DNA of 46,007 bases from an uncultured Flavobacteriaceae bacterium (GTDB lineage Bacteria > Bacteroidota > Bacteroidia > Flavobacteriales > Flavobacteriaceae): contig CALHCJ010000023.1 in the NCBI GenBank assembly GCA_937936275.1, positions 1 to 46,007 of the forward strand, in the 5' to 3' direction. The notes under the pieces were generated by a model. It made no database searches and had not been told where the DNA came from. It was given only the letters and a program-made list of their open reading frames with translations. Of the stretch, positions 42,208 through 46,007 are shown piece after piece (the first letter of the stretch is position 1; each line of letters begins with the position of its first letter). The position numbers were made by a program, and so were the translations under genes.

Positions 42208-42215
42208 CAAAATTA
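42208..42215 (-). promoter_or_regulatory. Putative -7 promoter box (TAATTTTG) for the aminotransferase gene
   Basis: Exact TAnnTTTG match on the minus strand, with a TTG about 22 bases upstream; leader of about 64 nt. The rest of the 234-base spacer (42138-42371) is AT-rich with nothing else recognised. Confidence 0.5.
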
Positions 42216-42371
42216 AAACAATTGTAATTCTTTAATACAAGAAAAAGGATTTGATTATTAACTATTTGAATACAGTTTGTGAATAGTCAAGCAAATTAAA
42301 ATCGCCCCATATCCATTGCTGATTGCAAATTGAATAAAGAGCGATTTAAAAGTCTTATTTACTTCTTATCT

Positions 42372-43472
42372 CTATACTTGTAAAGCAGGCTGTTTGCCTA
42401 ACTCTTTCAAATGTTTAAAATGTGAAAAAATTGCTTTTCTAGTTGTCTTGTATTCATTGTAGGGCAAATTGAACTCCTTAGCAGTCTCTTTTACTATTTT
42501 GGAAATTTTAGTGTAGTGAACGTGACTAATATTAGGAAAAATATGATGTTCTACTTGATGGTTTAATCCGCCCGTAAACCAGTTGACAATTTTATTTTTA
42601 GTACCAAAATTTACAGTGGTGAACAACTGATGAATTGCCCATGTATTTTTCATGGTTCCACTTTCATCGGGTAAGGGTGTTTGTGCGTCATCTACAATAT
42701 GAGCTAATTGAAAAGTTACACTTAAAATTACACCTGCCACATAATGCATGATGAAAAAGCCTAAAAGAATCTTCCACCAAGCGATGTCTACAAAAATTAG
42801 GGGAAGTACAATCCAGATAGTCACATACAATAATTTAGTTATAACTAAGGTACTCCAATTCATCGCCGGGCTGGGGAGTTTGCCATACGAAAGTTTTCGT
42901 TTCATGTAGCGATACATTTGCTGAAAATCAGTCGTTATTGCCCAATTAAAAGTTAGTAGTCCGTAAAGAAAAACAGAATATAAATGCTGAAATTTATGAT
43001 GCTTTTTCCATTCGGCATGTTTTGAAAAACGGAGAATACGACCAGCCTCCATATCCTCATCATGTTCGTGAATGTTGGTGTAAGTATGATGCAATACATT
43101 ATGTTGCACTTGCCAATTGTAGACATTGCCAGCTAAAATATAGATGCTACTCCCCATTAATTTGTTGACCCATTTTTTATTGGAATAGGAACCGTGATTG
43201 CCATCATGCATTACATTCATTCCAACACCCGCCATACCTACGCCCATCAAAATGGTAAGTAACAAATTTGCCCAAGTAGGAAGTCCTAGGGTTAGAATTA
43301 AGAAGTAAGGCGTTAGAAACATAGCGAACATAATAATTGTCTTTAAATGCAGTCGCCAGTTACCTGTTTTTTTTAGTTGATTTTCCTTGAAATAATCATT
43401 TACTCTTTTATTTAGTGTTTTAAAAAATTGAGCGGAATCTTTTCTCGAAAATCGAACAGTATTCTGTTTCAT
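42372..43472 (-). CDS. Fatty acid desaturase (acyl-CoA/acyl-lipid type)
   Basis: A 366 aa integral-membrane di-iron desaturase. The three histidine boxes are intact: HDGNHGSY, HNVLHHTY and HQVEHHIFP, arranged around membrane segments (LHLKTIIMFAMFLTPYFLILTLG, WANLLLTILMGVGMAGVGM, and a later pair). This class introduces double bonds into fatty acyl chains; similarity to delta-9 and delta-5/6 acyl-lipid enzymes means regiospecificity is not known. In a probably marine flavobacterium it would help keep membranes fluid. A TATCTTTG box lies 19 bases before the ATG. Confidence 0.92.
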   Translation of the reverse strand: MKQNTVRFSRKDSAQFFKTLNKRVNDYFKENQLKKTGNWRLHLKTIIMFAMFLTPYFLILTLGLPTWANLLLTILMGVGMAGVGMNVMHDGNHGSYSNKKWVNKLMGSSIYILAGNVYNWQVQHNVLHHTYTNIHEHDEDMEAGRILRFSKHAEWKKHHKFQHLYSVFLYGLLTFNWAITTDFQQMYRYMKRKLSYGKLPSPAMNWSTLVITKLLYVTIWIVLPLIFVDIAWWKILLGFFIMHYVAGVILSVTFQLAHIVDDAQTPLPDESGTMKNTWAIHQLFTTVNFGTKNKIVNWFTGGLNHQVEHHIFPNISHVHYTKISKIVKETAKEFNLPYNEYKTTRKAIFSHFKHLKELGKQPALQV

Positions 43473-43490
43473 AGTAAGCGTAATTTTTTA

Positions 43491-43498
43491 CAAAGATA
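43491..43498 (-). promoter_or_regulatory. Putative -7 promoter box (TATCTTTG) for the desaturase gene
   Basis: Exact TAnnTTTG match on the minus strand, 19 bases before the ATG; divergent from the rsmG box 69 bases away. Confidence 0.5.
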
Positions 43499-43566
43499 AA
43501 ATATAACTAGGCCTTTATTCTGAATACTTTCCCAAAAAAAGAAAATATTAGCACAGGTGAATATAC

Positions 43567-43574
43567 TATTTTTG
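43567..43574 (+). promoter_or_regulatory. Putative -7 promoter box (TATTTTTG) for rsmG
   Basis: Exact TAnnTTTG match, 18 bases before the rsmG ATG at 43592. Confidence 0.5.
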
Positions 43575-43591
43575 TCCAAATTTTAAATGGG

Positions 43592-44227
43592 ATGAGCATA
43601 GAAATTGTAGTGAAATACTTTCCTGCATTAACTGAAGAGCAGATAGATCAATTCAAGTTATTAGAGGCTTTGTACCAAGACTGGAATCTGAAAATCAACG
43701 TGGTTTCTCGAAAAGACATTGATGAACTTTATCTACGGCATGTTTTACATTCATTGGGTATCGCTAAAATTCAGCAATTTTCTTCTGGAAGTCAAGTGCT
43801 CGATGTTGGCACTGGAGGTGGCTTTCCAGGAATACCTTTGGCCATTTTATTTCCAGAGACTCAGTTTACTTTGGTCGACTCTATTGGAAAAAAAATTAAA
43901 GTAGTTGATGAGGTTATTAAAGGTTTAGGTATCACAAATGTTATTTCTATCAATTCTAGAGTAGAAGAGATAAAAGGTCAATTTGACTTTATAATCAGTA
44001 GGGCAGTGGCCGCTATGCCTACTTTTACCCATTGGGTGAAAGGAAAGATTAAAAAAGAATCTACGCACCAAATGAGAAATGGTATTCTCTATCTAAAAGG
44101 AGGTGATTTATCTGAAGAATTAAAAGGGTATAGAAATGCTCAAATTTTTGAGTTAACTGATTACTTTGAAGAAGATTTTTTTGATACTAAAAAAGTGGTT
44201 TATTTACCCTTGAAATATAAAGTATAA
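43592..44227 (+). CDS. rsmG: 16S rRNA (guanine(527)-N(7))-methyltransferase RsmG
   Basis: A 211 aa SAM-dependent enzyme that methylates G527 of 16S rRNA. Motifs: the N-terminal LLEALYQDWNLKINVVSRKDIDELYLRHVLHSLGI and the SAM motif VLDVGTGGGFPGIPLAILFP, then TLVDSIGKKIKVVDEVIKGLGI, SRVEEI and IISRAVAAMPTF. All are standard for RsmG/GidB. In other bacteria loss gives low-level streptomycin resistance. It stands alone, with its own -7 box and a terminator after it. Confidence 0.96.
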   Translation: MSIEIVVKYFPALTEEQIDQFKLLEALYQDWNLKINVVSRKDIDELYLRHVLHSLGIAKIQQFSSGSQVLDVGTGGGFPGIPLAILFPETQFTLVDSIGKKIKVVDEVIKGLGITNVISINSRVEEIKGQFDFIISRAVAAMPTFTHWVKGKIKKESTHQMRNGILYLKGGDLSEELKGYRNAQIFELTDYFEEDFFDTKKVVYLPLKYKV

Positions 44228-44255
44228 TTGGCCAAAGGCTAGAATTACAAAATAG

Positions 44256-44281
44256 AAAAAGGTGCTTTTTAGCACCTTTTT
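44256..44281. terminator. Bidirectional terminator between rsmG and the DinB-like gene
   Basis: AAAAAGGTGCT (44256-44266), loop TTTT, complement at 44271-44281, with A- and T-tracts on both sides so it can act on either strand. It lies 28 bases after rsmG and 16 bases past the stop of the convergent gene. Confidence 0.9.
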
Positions 44282-44297
44282 CTCAACAACTCTTTTA

Positions 44298-44816
44298 TCA
44301 CTTACTCCAAGGTGGAACTACCCCGTTGGATCGCGCATAGGCAATTAGTTGTCCTTTGTGCTCACCATTATGCTCCATCATAGCTAAAAGCCCGCCAAGT
44401 TTATTCATTTTGGCAAAACCAAAATCTACTTCTTCATTCAAAGAAGCAGTTTCGACCATGGTGATTTTTTCAAGTACAAAAGCGTTTGATTTTTTCAAAG
44501 CAGCGATAATATTAGCTTTACCGCTTATTTTTCCTAAGGCCATCATATCCACATCTTCAGGCGGAGGAAAGCCCATTTTAGAAGCCAAATAGTAGTTAGC
44601 TCCAGCAACATGCATTAGAGCTTCACCGACCGAGCTAACTCCTTCGGAAGGTCTCCAATCATATTGTTCTTCCGAAAAAGCTTCAGCCAACTGAATGACT
44701 TGCCCTTGATTGCCCTGCAAGACAGTTTGTATAGTGGATTGTGCTAAATTGTCTTGTGCCTTTAAACTAGTGAGTGATAATGCCAAGGTTGACATTAATA
44801 AAAGTTTCATTTTCAT
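44298..44816 (-). CDS. DinB-family protein with signal peptide
   Basis: A 172 aa protein: signal peptide MKMKLLLMSTLALSLTSLKAQ, then a DinB/DfsB-like four-helix domain. The histidines expected to bind metal are present: the first in VGEALMHVAGANYY and the others in MMEHNGEHKGQLIAYAR near the C-terminus, with YDWRPSEGVSSVGE preceding. DinB-like proteins are metal-dependent enzymes, many thiol transferases, but most have no assigned reaction. The signal peptide places this one in the periplasm or outside the cell. Single-gene unit. Confidence 0.88.
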   Translation of the reverse strand: MKMKLLLMSTLALSLTSLKAQDNLAQSTIQTVLQGNQGQVIQLAEAFSEEQYDWRPSEGVSSVGEALMHVAGANYYLASKMGFPPPEDVDMMALGKISGKANIIAALKKSNAFVLEKITMVETASLNEEVDFGFAKMNKLGGLLAMMEHNGEHKGQLIAYARSNGVVPPWSK

Positions 44817-44939
44817 GGTGTTGTTTTTAGATTAAAAATTATATGTCTACACGGGAACAGTCAAATGTACCAAATAAATGATACAAAACAGATTTCTGTT
44901 TTGTGCTTGGTTAGAAATTAAGTTCTCAGAAATTTATGG

Positions 44940-45317
44940 TTAAAAGGATAGGTCACACACAAAGTCTCTGGGCTTCCAAATAACTTTTCGACTTTCTAAA
45001 TCAGCGAATGAATTCGAGCTATCTGATGTGTCGATCGCATTACCTTCGCAGTCCAGTATAAATATAGCTTTGTCGATCAACGGATTGCAATCTTCGTAAA
45101 TAAACACATCCTGAGCATTGAGGGTTGCTTGAACAATATAACAGTACTTCATGTCTTCGGATGGATTGGCATTCCTTCGTTCTATCTCACTTTTTAGCCA
45201 TGCTAAGTCTTGCACAGGATTCAAAACACCACATGCAGGCCTAACGTTATCATCATCATTAGAACAACAAACCAAGAGAAATAAAGCGAAAAAAAAGAGT
45301 ACGACAATTTTTTTCAT
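44940..45317 (-). CDS. Hypothetical small lipoprotein
   Basis: A 125 aa protein starting at the ATG at 45317, which gives a lipoprotein signal (MKKIVVLFFFALFLLVCC, lipidation at Cys17 or Cys18) followed by SNDDDN. The mature part is cysteine-rich for its size, with cysteines in RPACGVL, MKYCYIV, YEDCNPL, LDCEGN and FVCDLSF. WLKSEIERR suggests one helix. No family recognised. The longer frame to 45383 would include the pruA terminator and is not used. The 123-base spacer to the DinB-like gene (44817-44939) shows nothing. Confidence 0.7.
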   Translation of the reverse strand: MKKIVVLFFFALFLLVCCSNDDDNVRPACGVLNPVQDLAWLKSEIERRNANPSEDMKYCYIVQATLNAQDVFIYEDCNPLIDKAIFILDCEGNAIDTSDSSNSFADLESRKVIWKPRDFVCDLSF

Positions 45318-45373
45318 ACCAGAACATAAATTTTCTTTAAGATGGCATATGTTACAATAAGTTGCGCATAAAA

Positions 45374-45400
45374 AAACCCACACTTAAAAAGTGTGGGTTT
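45374..45400 (-). terminator. Rho-independent terminator downstream of pruA
   Basis: AAACCCACACTT (45374-45385), loop AAA, complement at 45389-45400; a T-run follows on the minus strand. It begins 22 bases after the pruA stop. Confidence 0.9.
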
Positions 45401-45422
45401 TGTTTAATTCAGAGATCATTCT

Positions 45423-46007
45423 TTACCCTAAAAACGGATAGCGATAATCTTCAGGCGTAACGAAAGTTTCTTTGATTAACCTTGGAGAAACCCAACGCAG
45501 TAAGTTTTGTGCTGAGCCTGCCTTATCATTGGTTCCTGATGCTCTAGCACCTCCGAAAGGTTGTTGACCAACAACGGCACCCGTAGGTTTGTCATTGATA
45601 TAGAAATTTCCAGCGCAGTTCTGTAAGGCTTTTGTTGCCTCGTCAATGGCGTATCTATCCGTTGAAAGAACGGCTCCTGTTAATGCATATTCCGAAGTTT
45701 CATCTACCAATTTTAACGTTTTACTCCAGTTTTTATCGTCGTATACGTAAATGGTAACAACAGGTCCGAATAACTCTGTTTCCATCGTAGTGTATTTTGG
45801 ATCTGTAGTTACAATAACCGTGGGTTCAATAAAATAACCTTTTGATTTATCATAGTTTCCGCCAACTAGAATTTTTGCTTTCTGATCTTTTTTGGCTTGA
45901 TCAATGTAAGAAGCTAATTTGTCAAAAGAACCTTCATGAATTACTGCTGTAATAAAGTTTGACATATCCTCAGGCGAGCCAGGAGGATTGAAGGATTCTA
46001 CATCTTT
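45423..46007 (-). CDS. pruA: L-glutamate gamma-semialdehyde dehydrogenase (PruA), C-terminal part, cut by window edge
   Basis: The frame runs off the right end of the window; 194 residues are visible, starting KDVESFNPPGSPEDMSNF. They belong to the C-terminal region of an aldehyde dehydrogenase: ILVGGNYDKSKGYFIEPTVI, the METELFGPVVTIYVY block, ALTGAVLSTDR, NFYINDKPTGAVVGQQPFGGARASGTNDKAGS and a terminal RYPFLG. The QQPFGGARASGTNDKAG segment identifies 1-pyrroline-5-carboxylate dehydrogenase, the second step of proline breakdown to glutamate. The catalytic cysteine and NAD-binding half lie outside the window. A strong terminator follows. Confidence 0.95.
   Translation of the reverse strand, partial: KDVESFNPPGSPEDMSNFITAVIHEGSFDKLASYIDQAKKDQKAKILVGGNYDKSKGYFIEPTVIVTTDPKYTTMETELFGPVVTIYVYDDKNWSKTLKLVDETSEYALTGAVLSTDRYAIDEATKALQNCAGNFYINDKPTGAVVGQQPFGGARASGTNDKAGSAQNLLRWVSPRLIKETFVTPEDYRYPFLG

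Noticed and set aside
1-46007. Mobile elements, prophage, CRISPR arrays, biosynthetic or defence islands
   Set aside because: No transposase, integrase, phage structural gene, spaced direct repeats or defence gene was found on either strand; almost all ORFs are housekeeping or small envelope genes.

Overview
The window is a chromosomal segment from a member of the Bacteroidota, almost certainly a Flavobacteriaceae species. Supporting evidence: gene order mraZ-rsmH-ftsL-ftsI-murE-mraY-murD-ftsW-murG-murC-ftsQ-ftsA-ftsZ; a short (287 aa) primary sigma factor without region 1.1; twelve exact TAnnTTTG -7 boxes in front of genes; a TamA-like outer-membrane lipoprotein; a PorT-type type IX secretion protein; an AccD without zinc-ribbon cysteines; AT-rich DNA and little Shine-Dalgarno signal. 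I see no insertion sequence, prophage, CRISPR array or integrase. The core looks like ordinary vertical chromosome, so the interest lies in small features.

Layout. 1-2.4 kb: 5'-truncated CxxC protein, four-helix-bundle protein (+), then engB and an alpha/beta hydrolase (-). 2.5-18.2 kb: the dcw division and cell-wall cluster (+), headed by an MraZ-type triple operator over the promoter and closed by a strong terminator after ftsZ. 18.2-18.9 kb: yqeY and a tRNA-Arg(UCG) with an unusual tertiary pair. 18.9-22.4 kb (-): TPR histidine kinase, NarL-type regulator, lipoprotein and a small unknown protein, with dyad repeats that may be the regulator's sites. 22.5-25.6 kb (-): rpe-ypdA, a secreted beta-rich protein, and a VF530-trmL pair in which trmL carries an in-frame TGA. 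25.8-29.6 kb (-): rpoD, pnp, rpsO, each followed by a terminator. 29.7-35.5 kb (-): tamL, fbaA, accD, an unknown lipoprotein and a DUF4442 protein. 35.5-37.8 kb: a TrmH-family methyltransferase (+), porT and ubiE/menG (-). 37.9-40.9 kb (+): a possible leader peptide with internal attenuator-like hairpin, then trkA-trkH for potassium uptake. 40.9-46 kb: class I aminotransferase, fatty acid desaturase (-), rsmG (+), DinB-like secreted protein, small lipoprotein and the C-terminal part of pruA (-).

How the genes work together. The dcw genes make UDP-MurNAc-peptide (murC, murD, murE), attach it to lipid carrier (mraY, murG), and polymerise and crosslink it at the septum (ftsW, ftsI, ftsQ, ftsL, ftsA, ftsZ). 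murF, ddl and murB are not in this cluster. rpoD encodes the sigma factor expected to read the TAnnTTTG boxes seen across the window. rpsO and pnp are neighbours, as in many bacteria. trkA and trkH form one potassium transporter.

Most notable observations: (1) a leader ORF at 37930-38028 whose stop overlaps the trkA start and which contains a terminator-like hairpin; (2) an in-frame TGA in trmL followed by 27 conserved codons; (3) tRNA-Arg with A19/U56 in place of the near-universal G19/C56 pair; (4) dyads with a TG-AAAA-CA core beside the two-component operon. No gap between genes exceeds 300 bases.
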